64,000 nucleotides of DNA from Benincasa hispida (GCF_009727055.1 NC_052349.1:44764467-44828466), one strand, 5' to 3'. Shown: positions 47,559 to 59,740, numbered from the stretch's first letter. Notes: generated from the sequence alone by a model not told the origin. Translations and numbers: made by a program.

Positions 47559-49684
47559 TATTGGGATTGGTGTCCTAATTCTCTTGATATTCTTGTAGTT
47601 TGTAAAACTTTGTAAATATATTTTTATTAACAAAACAAATGTTATTCTATAAGCATTTACTCAATCCAATAAACTAAGACCCGTGGTTATTTCATGTAAC
47701 TTAAGCATGTATGTGGAGACATACAAGTGGATCATGTCTTAAGTAATAACCTAAATGGTCTGTAGTAGATAGATAAAGGAGGGATACCTTGTCCTGATGA
47801 CTCTACTGATATGGCCCGCTTTGTAGATGTTACAAGTATTGTAAAGTGCTATAAATGGTCTGATCCTAACCATTCATGTGGAGACATGCGAGTGGGGGTA
47901 TTCTATACAAAGAGTTTGTATAAGACCGGACCACGAAATGATTAGTCTCTTTATATAATGCCGTTGATAATTGAGACTTACATTTCACTAGAATGACCAT
48001 AGGTGACATGACCTTAATCCTGAGTGAGTTGGGAACTCTTACCTATGAGGGTGGTCCTTTGATTTGTATCGGTGAGAGTGGCCAGATTGCCAACTCAACA
48101 AGCCTACCATTTTGGGGATTCGTCTGATTGGGGAGCTGGGAACTCAGCCACACAAGAGGGAATTCACTCATTCCCAAAACAGGGGTAAATAGATAAATTG
48201 CTCCCTTAAGAACTGATTTCGGGTCTTGAACATAGTGGCCACACCCACTCCTAGCCTGAGAGGACTTAGTCATAGTAGGACTATGACTTATTGTTCATTA
48301 GAGGAATCAGTGGTACTTAAGGAGTTAGATGTAACTACAGGGAAAAAACGGTAAATTGGCCCAACTGTACTTACAAGCGATTTGTCATCGCATTGTTGAT
48401 TGGTCATATGGACACATAAATATATATGTAGTGTGAAGAGTGCAACTGTTGGCCTTTAGTGGAGTGCTTGACAGTTAACGGATGGTGAATATCATGATTA
48501 AAGAGTTTAGTCAGTTATTCACGTAACATTTGAGCTTCAAGTTACAGGTCCATAAGGTTCTCTTGGTAGCTCAATGGGTTCAAGTTGAGAATCAGATTTT
48601 GGGTTAGTTTGAAGTGTTCAAATTAACAAGAGGAAATTCAATTATATGTGATATAATCGATATGATGTATTTGATATATTATCATTAGAGGAATTAATAT
48701 AAGTATGTTTTATATTAAATATCATGAAATAGAAAAAGAACTATNAGTATGTTTTATATTAAATATCATGAAATAGAAAAAGAACTATGGTTTATATGTT
48801 TCATATGATGAAATATTAAAACTATAGGTTATAAATATAATATGATAAGTTGGTTATTATATTTATTTATAACATATTAATTATATGACAATTAATTATT
48901 CTTTTTATTTAATAACCGACTTGAGTGGGAGGTTTTGCACGGTTATGGTAACTGTGAGATAAAAAAGGAAAATTGTTTTCCAAGTCGAGTGGTTGATTCA
49001 TTGTATCGTTTCACAAAAGAAAAGACTATCGAGTAAAAATATTTTACTATATGATAGCATCTCACAGACTAAACGATTGAATACCGAATTTACTATACAA
49101 TAGTTACTCGTTACTACACGATGGAGTAGCAAGTCTATATGATAGGCTTCTTCCTCCTAAACGATCGAGTATCTAGTCTATACGATAGACTTCATCCAAC
49201 GATCGAGTATCTAGTCTATACGATAGATTTCATCCATCTCCCACTTACTCGGTCGTCTACTCGATCGTTTACCTTCTTGATTCCTCAATCCAAAGTCACA
49301 CAGAGCCTATAACTCCTAGATTCTCACACCGAGAATACCAAGGTAACTCTTGTGGTGGTGTTCTAGTTCCACTCGAGGGTCGAGGATCGAGTTGAACTCA
49401 ATTGTGATTGAGGTTCATTCAGTCGTTTGGTGAAATTGAGTTCTGATTTTTGCATTCGAGTTCGTGCTGTTGAACAAGTTGCCAAACGATCGAGGGATGC
49501 TTGAAGAAAGGTTCTTCAAAGGTTTACATACTCTATCCCTTGTCTATTCATTTAAAGAAGCATGCTATAATTTATTATTTATGCATAATCTGTTCCATTG
49601 GACTGTAATTGTTTGTGTTCATTCTCAATAGGATTTGGAATGATCCGCTTCTACTCACATAGTTTTCTATTTAGAGTTCCTTCA
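47559..49684 (+). mobile_element. Solo family-1 LTR in the Cop-4 LTR, opposite orientation
   Basis: Starts TATTGGGATTGG (decayed TGTTGGG) and ends AGTTCCTTCA. Target duplication CATAC at 47554-47558 and 49685-49689. Word cluster at 49040-49270, including a doubled ACGATCGAGTATCTAGTC segment. It contains the assembly gap at 48745. Confidence 0.92.
48702..48788. other. Assembly gap mark with duplicated 43-bp flanks
   Basis: A single N at 48745 separates two identical 43-bp copies (48702-48744, 48746-48788). This is the typical trace of two contig ends that overlap but were not merged. The true sequence probably has one copy. Confidence 0.85.
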
Positions 49685-49698
49685 CATACACCTCAACA

Positions 49699-49911
49699 CC
49701 AAGACACCTCAAGAAGTTAAGGATATGAAATGGATTCCCTATGTATCAATTGTGGGTAGCCTTATGTATGCCATGTTGTGTATTAGGCCAAATATATGCT
49801 ATCAATTTGGATTGTTAGTAGATATCAATCCAATTCCGGATATGATCACTAGACTGCAGTTAAGACAATTCTCAAGTATCTTAGGAGAATAAGGGGCTAT
49901 ATACTTGTGTG
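49699..49911 (+). pseudogene. Copia pol scrap (RT/RNase H connection)
   Basis: Reads EVKDMKWIPYVSIVGSLMYAM, then frameshifted equivalents of the connection domain (cf. Cop-2 at 38820-39000). About 210 bp only, cut by the Athila-like LTR on its right. It may be flanking material into which Cop-4 inserted. Confidence 0.8.
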
Positions 49912-50460
49912 TGGATATGCACAAAATATGTGCTATTTTCCTCTTCTTAATTCTAGGTCTTACTATGTTTAATGTGTTTATTTAATAATTTTATTGGTAT
50001 CAAGCATTTTGGAGGTGGAATCAGTCGTTACGAGTTATTCAGGGTTAATTTGGAGCAATTAGAAGCTAATTTGAGCAACCAGATTTCAAAAGAATGTGAA
50101 AGGACCATTATGCCCCCTAGTCGGAGCATTGTGACACTCAAAAGGAGTGTTGTGTAATGCTAAAAGACGATAGCTTTACATTCTCATGGAAATAGGGCAG
50201 CGTTGCAATGCTACTAATGGAGGCACGCGCATTGTCTGCCGTAGGGTTGCAACGTTAGGTGCAGCATTGCAACGCTACGATTGTTGTATAAAACGTTTTT
50301 TCTTTGCTTTAGAGCAAGGAATCGACCCCCAATCAGCTGCTAAGCCAATTTCTTTATCTTTTCACCTCTTTCACTTACATTTCTCTCTAATTTCTTCCTA
50401 CCTCTCATGTAATTAGTTGAGATGAAGCTCGAATTTGTCTTCTTCATCCCGTAAGAAGGT
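49912..50460 (+). repeat. 5' LTR of a coding-less Athila-like element
   Basis: TGGATATGCACAAAATATGTGCTATTTTCCTC and the following 130 bp match the 3' copy (52107-52154 and 54252-54344). Words AGCGTTGCAATGCT (50199) and AGCATTGCAACGCT (50263) cluster here. The 3' edge of this LTR is a guess because its partner is truncated. Confidence 0.6.
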
Positions 50461-52106
50461 AAGTTCTAGGGTTTTCTTTAGTTTAGAGGATCTTGGATTG
50501 AACTCTATTTAAATGTAATCTTTTCTTTGTTTCAACTCTTTTAGGTCATTTGAGTCTTTTGATTCTTTCTTTTTCTTTTTTTTTTTTTCCATATTCCAAA
50601 AAATACAAATTTGATCTATCTGGTTGTCTTCAAAAGCTGAAGAGCCTTATAGCCTTGTCGGGCTATATTGACTCATCCAAAAAGAGACCAGAGAAATATG
50701 AGAATTTTTTTGTACTTTGATAGGGGACAGGTCACTTCGAGTAATCGACATTAAAAATTTTCTCTTCCTGTAGAAAGTTAGTGAAAAATTTACTGCTTTC
50801 CTTTATTGCTTTCTAGTTAACTTCTTGTTTTTCTTTTATAGGTTTTTTCCCTTTGCCCTAAAAGAAGAAGAAGATCAATTTAAGCGTAAGCCTCTTACCA
50901 CCATCCCGTGTGCAAAAACATCATCAAGGGAGGTTTTCTATTCCCTTGACTCTTTTATTTCATTGGGCTTAGATTAGAGATACATTGGGGACAATGTATC
51001 ATTTTAAATTGGGGCTGGGGTATGTTGTGATAGCTTAGGGTCCTTGACTATATTGCTCGAACAATGTTTGTGGCTTGAATTGCTTGCTTGCTCTTTTATT
51101 TGGTTTGTTATGATGAGTAGTTGATGACGCACCCTCTTTGTGATTAGGTTTGCATGAAATTATGTTTGAAGAGTATGATCATGATTTTTAGCCCGTTTTA
51201 AAAAAATTTTTCTCTCATACATCTTTAAGTCCTTTGTCAAATGAAATTAGGTCTTGCATGCTTAGAATTGTATGATGTGGCTTGTACATTTGTTGTCACC
51301 TCGAAAGGCCTAGGTAATAGGTGTTAAGTGACTAAAAGCTCAACATAGTAATGCATGCCTAAGTTTTTTTGCCAAACTCTTATTTTGTATTGTAAAAGCC
51401 ATGTGTAGAGTAAATAAAAAGAAAGTTTGTAAAATGAAAAGCATGTTGTAAAGTAAAAGCAAGTTTGTAGTTATTTTTTAAGGGGATTACTCCTCTTTTT
51501 TGGGGTTATGATTAACTTAGGGAGACTATGACACTTGTAGTTTCCCTTTGAGCTAAAGTACCCCGAGGAATGAGTAAGCTTCGACACCTTATTAGGAGAC
51601 GTTGCTCGTAGTTGGATGTCTTTCACGTAAGCTGTGTGGACAAGCCAAAACAAAGGTGACATGTCTAGATAAAGGTTCCTCTTTTGGGTAAAGTAAGAAA
51701 ATGAGAAAAAAGACAAAAAAGCAAAAAAAGAAAAAAGAAAGAAAGAATAAATGTTTAGTTTCCTTAAGTGTATCCTTCCATTGTTGAGTCTAGGAAGCCT
51801 AACTGTTCAACCTTCAAGCCATAGTAGGGAAAAACGAGTTGAGAGCCTTTTAAAATCATTTCGAGTTTTGCAGGCTTAACTAGTTAGGGCTTTGGACTCA
51901 CTCATGCATGAATAGATTTATAATCATTTTTAAAATGTGCTTCATTGATTGATTATAATCAAATTTCATTTTTTATTGCAAATCTTATCCTTAGAGACTA
52001 TTGAGACTAGAGTAACGACCCTTGTGATTGAGCAAGCATATTTTTGTGTGAATGTATGATTCTACCTTGCTCGAGGACGATCAAGAATTAAGTTGAGGGT
52101 GTTTGA
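50461..52106 (+). mobile_element. Internal region of the Athila-like element, no pol
   Basis: No gag or pol is left. 50985-51025 (ACATTGGGGACAATGTATC, TTAAATTGGGGCTGGGG) is the distal polypurine-like tract typical of Athila 3' regions. One CGTAGTTGGATG motif with CAAGCCAAAAC lies at 51605-51655. The final tract is TTAAGTTGAGGGTG at 52092-52106. This is either an internally deleted Athila element or a large non-autonomous derivative. Confidence 0.7.
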
Positions 52107-54344
52107 TAGCATCGAAAATGTGTTATTTTCCTCTTTTTAATTCTAGGTCATTACTGAAGGAAATCAGACATGAGGATTTCCATGAGCAACGGAATGATCG
52201 TTGCAAATTCCATTGGTATTTGAAAAATAACAATTACAGTCACGAAATGGAAACTTACCAGTCATGCACAATACGAAATTACAACATGCTTTACAATAAG
52301 ATCAAGGGATAGAGTATCATACCTTTGAAGACTCATGCTTCAAACTCCCTCGGTCACGAAAGCTCGTTCAATCTCTAAGACAGCAACATACGAATGCTCG
52401 AACACTACGACCGCAACACAGCACGATCAATAGCAAACTCGAATTCAACGAACTCCAAGATCACGAACCCAACGAACGACCTCTTTAACCTCAAACTCAA
52501 TCGAGTTGAGTAAGACACCACCACAATGGCTACTTGGTATTCTCGATGTGAGAATTCAGAAGTGTGGTCTCTGTGTGGACTTGGTTAGAGGAAGAGACCG
52601 GAGGAATAACAATCATGTACATGATTGAGCAAGTGGGAGATGACAAGTGTCTATCATGTAGACGAATGTTCAATCGTATAGCAAATGCTCCACGATCGTA
52701 TAGCAAAAGCTCCACGATCGTTTACCTACGATCAGCTGAGTGAACTATCATGTAGTATCACTCCTTGATTGTTTAGTCTCTATTTTAGCTATCGTTTAGT
52801 GAAAACAATTCTCAGTTGACAGTGATTTGTGAGTCTTTGCAGAGAATAACAACTCTTGCAAAAGCTTACTAAATTTAGGAAAATGTTTTTCCTTTAATAT
52901 CACGGTTACCATGAAAACCACCAATAACCTCTCACTCAATTGGTTATTAGAGAAAAGAGATAATTATCCAATAATTAATATTATTATAAATATATATGAT
53001 AACAAACTTACCAGATTATATTTATAACCTATAGTTTTAATATTTCATCTCATGAAACATATAAACCATAGCTCTTTTTCTACTTCATGGTACTTAATGT
53101 AAATCTCATTTACATTAATCCTCCACTTGATGTATCTCGTACATCACACCGATCATATCATATATAAAATAATTTCCTCTCATCGATTTGAAAATTTCAA
53201 ATCAACACCAAGAACTGATTCTCAACTTGAATCCATTGAGCTACCAAGGGGACCTTATGGACCTGTAGCTTGAAGCTCCAATGGTATGTGAATAACTGAC
53301 TAAACTCTTTAGTCACGAGATCCACCATCTGTTAACTATCGGGCACTCTACTAAAGATCAACAGCTGCACTCTCCTTACTACAGATATATTTTGTATCCA
53401 TATCAACCAATCAACAGTGTAATAACCCTTCACAAATCACTCGTAAGTACAGTTGGGCCAATAACCATTTTGCCCATGTAGTTACATCGAATTCCTTAAG
53501 TACCACTGATCCCTCTAATGAACATAATTCATAGTCCTACTATGCCCGGGTCTTCACTTCCAAAGAGAAGCTGTGGCCACTATGATCAAGACCCGGAATC
53601 AACCCTTAAGGGAGCAATCTATCTACTTACCCCTGCTTCGGGGAAGGAGTGAATTCCATCTTGTGTAACTGAGTTCCCAGCTCCCAAATCATACAAATCC
53701 CCAAAAAAGTAGGCATGTTGAGTTGGCAATTTGGCCACTCTCACCCATACTAATCAAAGGACCGTCTTCAAAGGCAGAAGTTCCCAAAACACTCAGGATT
53801 AAAGTCATGTCACCTATGGTCGTTTAGGTGAGATGTAAGTCTCAAGTAACCACGACGTTATATAAAGAGACTAGTCATCTCGTATCCGGTCTTATACAAA
53901 CTCATTGTAAAGGACACTCCTGCTCGCATGTCTCCACATGAATGGTCAGGATCTACCATCTGTAGTAGTTCACAAAACTTGCAAACCTCTACAAAACGGT
54001 TCGTATCCGTAGTGTCACCAGGATCAGGTATCCCTCCTTAATCTCTATGCTACAGACCTTTTGAGGTTATCACTTAAGGCATGATCCACTTGAATATCTC
54101 ATATACATGCTTAAATTTACATACAATAACCATGGAGCTTTGTTTATTGGATATGAATAAATGCAAAATATAATAACTCTTATTTTATTCATAATAATGT
54201 GTACAGTTTGTTCTACGAGACTCTGGGAGATTCAGGACACCAATCCCAACAGATACAATGTTTAATGTGTTTATTTAATGATTTTATAGGTATCAAACAT
54301 TTTAGAGATGGAATCAGTCATTACGAGCTGTTCAGGGTTAATTA
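52107..54344 (+). repeat. 3' LTR of the Athila-like element, split and truncated
   Basis: Starts TGATAGCATCGAAAATGTG. Interrupted by a solo copia LTR (52155-54251), resumes at 54257 (AATGTTTAATGTGTTTATTTAA), and is cut at 54344 by Ath-C. The 5' LTR at 49912 supplies the uninterrupted sequence for both insertion points. Confidence 0.8.
52155..54251 (-). mobile_element. Solo family-1 copia LTR
   Basis: TGAAGGAAATC...CCAATCCCAACA, 2097 bp. The flanks ATTAC (52150-52154) and GATAC (54252-54256) agree at three of five positions. The empty site GGTCTTACTATG at about 49960 confirms a simple insertion, so the duplication has decayed. Word cluster at 52610-52800. Confidence 0.88.
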
Positions 54345-56065
54345 TGGGTGTTCACGTAGTATGCCATGCGTTGTCACAAGTTTCATTACAATGGAACCAA
54401 GTCTAATTCCACCATAAGTTTCTCGATGTGATCTGAGGACGAACACGGGGAAATGATTTCGGGTATTGTGGTATGTTCATGGTATATGCGACCAGGTTTT
54501 CAATCTTTTTTTTTTTAAAAAAGAGTTTATACAAATATGTAAATTGCTGTAAAATAAAGGCAAGCAGTAAAGATGCGATAAAACATAAAAATACAATAAA
54601 CCTAAGCTAAATGTTACAAGATACGGACTTCATGTACAAGATGCTAGGATTAAGTCTGGCTGTGAAGGTTGTGCAAAGACGTGGGATGCGGTGAGAAGTC
54701 TTATGAACAGAATAGAAAGAAAGAGACAAATAATACAAACAACGCAAGTTCTTAATTGGATTGAAGGTACAAATACTGTTCCGCTCTTCTCTTCGCGTAC
54801 ACCTCTTAGTGATCAGCCGCGCTCCCACATGTTTGTGGTGAAATAGAGACTAACATAATGAACGCAAGGTTGCTTCCATGTCTGGAAGTACTACTCGCTT
54901 TAGTTAACGCACTCTTCTGACCTTCTCTCGATAGATCAGAATGACATCTTCACTTCTGCTCTCACAAGTGAAGATGTCGTCTGGCATGCCTTAGCTAAAC
55001 GTATTTTATAACTTTAATAAAGATTAAGTTCTTAGTGATTCATATTGCTCATCAAGAGATTAAGAAGACATCATGAAGAAAGTGACTAATGGGTGAACGG
55101 AAATAGACAGAAAATGGTAAATGGAATCTATCGAAACATTTAATATTTCTACTAAGCGTTTGATACATGATGTGTGAATGAAGAGATAAAAAAAATATTG
55201 AATACAATGAAAGAGAGATAGAACAGATACAAACAAGTGCCAATGTCTTGGCACAGATTCGATAGAGATATGTTTGCCGGATAAGATGGTTTCGATGGCA
55301 GGAAGAGCTTCCCTTTCAGGCTTGCTCCACCGATAGCAGAGGTCTTTGCACAGAGCTTCAATCGGATATATGGCAGGTCGGATATGAGATTCACCTCTCG
55401 GCCTTATCTCGTTCTTTTCCCAGATTTCTTCTCTTCAGCAGTCAGCTTAGCCTTTTCTCTCTAAAATCTTACAGCACTTAGCCTCGTATCAAATAACATC
55501 ATTTTTCTTTGAAATCAATGGGGTATTTATAGGTGCAGATCTTTGACTCTGGCCTCGTCGTCCCCACTTGATTGTTATAGTAATTCCAGAGATGGAGGGA
55601 TATTATTCCTTTTGTTATACAATCAGACTATCAATTCTGCACAATCGTTAGTTGTACACATGTCTCAATCTCCCACTCTTACGTTGCTAAGTTGTATCAT
55701 TCGATCATAGGTTTGCATGCGGTGTTTCTTTTTATTACCGCATGCGGTTGAAGCATAGCTCTGGACCGACTGTCGCATTACGCCGTCACTGCGGTAATTG
55801 TCTCTTCATGGTTGATCGATGGGCGCAATATGACAGAGATGCATTGATTAGTCTCTCATGAGCCTTAAGTACAAGCGGTGACTTGGTCTCCTTCAAACAC
55901 TTCAGCTTGTCTTCCATCTTTTTGGCGTTAGTGGGTGTAATTGCAAACATTTATAATTATTGTCATACTAGGCTAATTTTCATACAATTGGCGCATAATT
56001 ACTAACTTTTGGCCACAATATCTAGATAAGGTGGCATAAATAACTTGTATTTCTACAAGTTATCA
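54345..56065 (-). repeat. Ath-C 3' LTR
   Basis: TGGGTGTTCACG...AGTTATCA, 1721 bp. The segment GAGGACGAACACGGGGA near 54435 matches the Ath-A LTR. A perfect terminal hairpin lies at 56040-56063. U3 words ACCGCATGCGGT (55737-55748) and GCATGCGGT. Minus-strand ORFs within (54607-55394) are chance. Confidence 0.85.
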
Positions 56066-56840
56066 CACCCCTAAATTTAGATATATGCTTGTCCTCAAGC
56101 ATATCTTCTACTAAGGCAATCATGCTTCATTCCTATCCTATATTTCTACGATGGCTGGTTGCTTCGAATGTTACACTTAGGCACATTACCTAACATCGCA
56201 CTTTCCTCTTGCTAATTCTTAGCAAGCCTTACTTTATTCTTCTATGTAACAAAATTCTACTGAAAGACACTTTTCTAATTATCAAAATAGAATGTTTATC
56301 TCTTCTTTATCAAAACAACTTGATGTATCTATATGCGGTGAGCAAAACTTTGCGTCATTTATTCACTTAGAGACAGTTGGTCATGGTTACACCTGTCTCT
56401 TATACACATCTAGATGTGTATAAGAGACAGGTTCTTGGAAACCCACTGTAGTTTTGGCTTGCTTCCACAGGTGTCATGCGAACATCCAACTACGATTGTG
56501 TGCCAGTTTCAACTTTAACTCATGATAATCAAAGGAGTTGTCTCTTGCATTAGTTTTCTCTTTTTGGTTTATACTACCTTGTTCTTGGAAACCCACCTTC
56601 GTTTTGGCTTGCTCCTACGAGTATCATACGAACATCCAACTACGAGCAGACTCCTTTCACAACTAAACTCTTATCAGGTTGGGAAAAATTTTGAAATTTT
56701 CCCTTGCACTGACATTGGAGTTTTGCATAAATTATTATTATTATTATTATTTCTTAAAATGGAAATGGACGCATTTTCTTAAATACTACATACTTTTGAT
56801 TTCATCTCCTTAGACCTTCCCCACCCCCAAATTTAAAGAT
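56066..56840 (-). promoter_or_regulatory. Ath-C polypurine tract and conserved 3' control region
   Basis: The proximal tract TAAATTTAGGGGTG abuts the LTR; the distal AAATTTGGGGGTGGGG is at about 56820-56838. Two CGTAGTTGGATGTTCG motifs lie between, at 56448-56495 and 56597-56646, each followed by GCAAGCCAAAAC and GTGGGTTTCCAAGAAC. The region contains an adapter artefact at 56393-56430, so spacing on the proximal side is uncertain. Confidence 0.75.
56393..56430. other. Second sequencing adapter in the assembly
   Basis: Same 38 bp as at 6611: CTGTCTCTTATACACATCT followed by its reverse complement. The right flank GTTCTTGGAAACCCAC also occurs at 56581-56596, so reads from the two motif copies may have been joined. 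Not biological. Confidence 0.98.
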
Positions 56841-57859
56841 GAACAAAGTTTTCATTGCGTTGTTTAGATAGACTAGACAAACACTTAGAAGAAAATTTCA
56901 AAAAGAAGGTTTGAGCATAACTTTGAAAGATAACAGGTAAAGTATTGCTAAACCAAGAGTTAACTAAGTGTTAGTCAGAATCTACAAGTATGGGTAATGT
57001 TTCTAAGTGTAACACATAATACATCATAGCAACGCAATGAAGATCGTAAAAATAAAAGTGGAAGAATATAGCAAAGATTAATAAAGGAAGATAAAGAAAG
57101 AGGCACAGGCAAAGAGTAGCGTGAATTATGTACTCTGATTGTATTGACTATTAACAAAGTATACGAATATATAAAAAATCATCGCATTACAAAAAATTTT
57201 CATTGCCTGTACAGGTGTCAAAGAATTTGATTAACTTACAAAATAATAAAAGAAGAGTGCATGATTTAAAATTCATACTATGCTTCCAATAAAGACAGAT
57301 GCATTTTTGCCAAGGACGGCAACACAAATACATCCCCACAGCACACCCCTTACCTAAACATATTTCTAGAGGGTACCTCAACATGGTGCATTTAACTAAG
57401 GCCGGGCAAAGGACGTATACGTGTGCAACACACCCCTTACTGCAATGCATTTGGGTGTACTAGACACATATCTTTTCTTATTTCCACTTACTACACCATC
57501 CTCTTGTTTCAATTTATTTTCCTCTCTTCATAATTTATCAAAAATGTAGGTCGTAAAGTCCTTACAGTAATTTATCTCAACCTTCACAAAATTATGCGAC
57601 CGTCGCTACTACATTTAAAATAGGGGAACCTACGCGAAATTAAATTACCAAAACATTAAAGACTAATCTTACTTCACAATAATTGCGGAATTAAGAAAAC
57701 TGTAAAAGAAAGCGGTAAAGAAAGCAAGTAAATATATATAGGAAGGCGGATGGAAAGAAGTTCTTAGAGTTACCGCAATCGCTTTCCCTGCAAGCGGTCT
57801 AATCTTGCTTGCCCAAGTTAATGATATCCATGCGTCGATCGAAGTCGCCTCCATGGTAG
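56841..57859 (-). other. Ath-C untranslated region 3' of integrase
   Basis: No conserved ORF. ORFs at 56975-57157, 57187-57450 and 57669-57854 show no domain; the last overlaps the integrase tail in another frame. Confidence 0.6.
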
Positions 57860-58840
57860 GGCTTCATCTGCTGACCATTGACTTTGAATGCGCTGCTTCC
57901 GTCTAAAGTTGTTAATTCCACTGTGCTGTGAGGAAAGATTGTCTTATTCGAAATGGCCCCAACCAGCGAGACTTCAACTTTCCCGGGAACAATTGCAAAC
58001 GTGCATTAAATAAAAATACCTGTTAACATTCAACGAATGTCCGTCATTGATGCGGTCGTCGTGCCATTTCTTCGTTTTCTCCTTATATATCTTGCATTTT
58101 CATAGGCATCCCTTCGCCATTCGACCAGCTGATTCAATTGCAGCTTCCGGACTTTCCCCGCACTGGCTAAATCAAACTTCAGCTTCTTGCAGGCCCACAT
58201 CGCCTTGTGTTCCAACTAAAGTGGCAGATGACAAGCTTTTTCGAAGACAAGGGTGTACAGAGACATGCTCATGTCATTTTACTTGGGTGCTCATGTTATA
58301 TATCAACTGCTTCATCATACTTGGGTGACCAGTCCCTCCTGGCAGTATTAACTACCTTCTCCAAGATAGTTTTGATCTCTTTGTTAGAAATTTCTGCCTG
58401 CCCATTTGTCTGTGGGTGATAAGCAGTTGATAAAGTTCGCCACAGTGGTTGATGGTTAATTTAGTCAACAGGTTAGCAATTTTGCGGTTGATAAAGTGAG
58501 AACCCTCATCGCTGATTAAAGCCGGTGGCGTCCCATATCGAGCGAAAATGTTTTTCTTCAGAAACTTTGCCATAGTGGCTGCATCATTCTTGGCACATGC
58601 GATGGCCTCGACCCATTTTGATACATAATCAACCGAAACCAGAATATATTGATGACCTTCGGATGGTGGAAATGGGCCCATGAAGTCAATTCCCCAAACA
58701 TCGAATAATTCAACTTCTAAGGTTAACGTCAATGGCATTTCATTTCTTTTAGACATATTCCCTGTCCTTTGACATTTGTCACATTGCACAACATGGGCAT
58801 GGCATCTTTGAACAGAGTTGGCCAAAAGTAGCTGCACTGT
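57860..58840 (-). pseudogene. Ath-C integrase, broken late
   Basis: The core at 58352-58837 reads [39 protein letters not shown] and [10 protein letters not shown], so both catalytic Asp residues are present. A frameshift follows; the Glu region ([17 protein letters not shown] in the ORF) is readable only in the shifted frame. The C-terminal part (58030-58215) has EHKAMWACKKLKFDLASAGKVRKLQL and AYENAR. The HHCC Cys pair (QCDKCQR) is at the start of the core ORF. Confidence 0.92.
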
Positions 58841-59740
58841 AAGTCTTTTGCTGCAGTTCTTTACACCCCAAAATGTCCTCTATATGGAGACTCATGACAG
58901 AGCTCTAAAATTTTCTTGGCTTCATGCTCAGGAACGCATCAACGTATTATATGATCAGGTCCTTGTCGATACAGGAATGGATCATCCCAGAAATAAAATT
59001 TTGCGTCATGTCTTAGCTTCTTCTTCTGCTGGTATGTATAATCATCCGGTAGTTGACCGCAAACTATGAAGTTTACTATGTCCGCATACCAGGGAACATT
59101 AACGTCTACTGCCATTAGCAACTCATCGGGGAATCTTTCTTCAATATCTTTTTTTGTCCCTTGAACCTTGCAATTTTCCAATCTTGACAAATGATCTGCG
59201 ACATGGTTCTCGGTGCCCTTTTGGTCATTGATTTCTAGGTCAAACTCTTGCAGGAGTAACACCCACCGTATCAACCTCGCTTTTACATCCTTCTTTGTCA
59301 TTAGATATTTAATCTTAGAATGATCCGTATACACCACCACTTTTGTTATGATTAAGTATTTCTGGAACTTCTCTAGTGCAAATACTACTACGAGCATTTC
59401 CTTTTCTGTGGTCATATAGTTCAGTGTTTTGCTCGCATAATAAATAGGATGCAACACCTTTTCCCTATGCTGACTCAAAACTGTGCCCACAGCATATTCG
59501 CTAGCATCACACATTAATGCAAATGGTTGCGTCCAATCGGGCGCAATCAAAGTTGGTGCGGGGATTAGTGCTTCTTTCAAGGTGTTAAATGCCTTGGTGC
59601 AGTCGTCATCAAAATTATACTTGGGGTAGCTTTTAGCAGCGCACTTAAGGGTTCTGCGATCTTGGGAAAAGTGCGAATAAAATCTTCTATAAAATCTCGC
59701 GTGTCCCAGAAAGCTTCTAAGTGTCTTTACATTCACAAGT
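58841..59740 (-). pseudogene. Ath-C RNase H and zinc-binding region
   Basis: A continuous 265-codon ORF (58939-59736): [92 protein letters not shown] and [11 protein letters not shown]. It is the longest open stretch of gypsy pol in the window. 58841-58938 continues with [11 protein letters not shown], the HH part of the integrase zinc finger, then a stop and a frameshift. Confidence 0.93.

Larger units (their letters stand above)
43414..49698 (-). repeat. Cop-4 5' LTR, split by two solo LTRs
   Basis: LTR pieces: 43414-45204, 47275-47558 and 49690-49698. The end CCTCAACA is a decayed CCCCAACA. Without the insertions and their duplications the length is about 2.08 kb, the size of the other copia LTRs here, which supports the reconstruction of the boundaries. 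The sequence is diverged from family 1 but shares its layout (CTTTAATTAAACT..., GAATCAGCCCTTA...). Confidence 0.85.
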
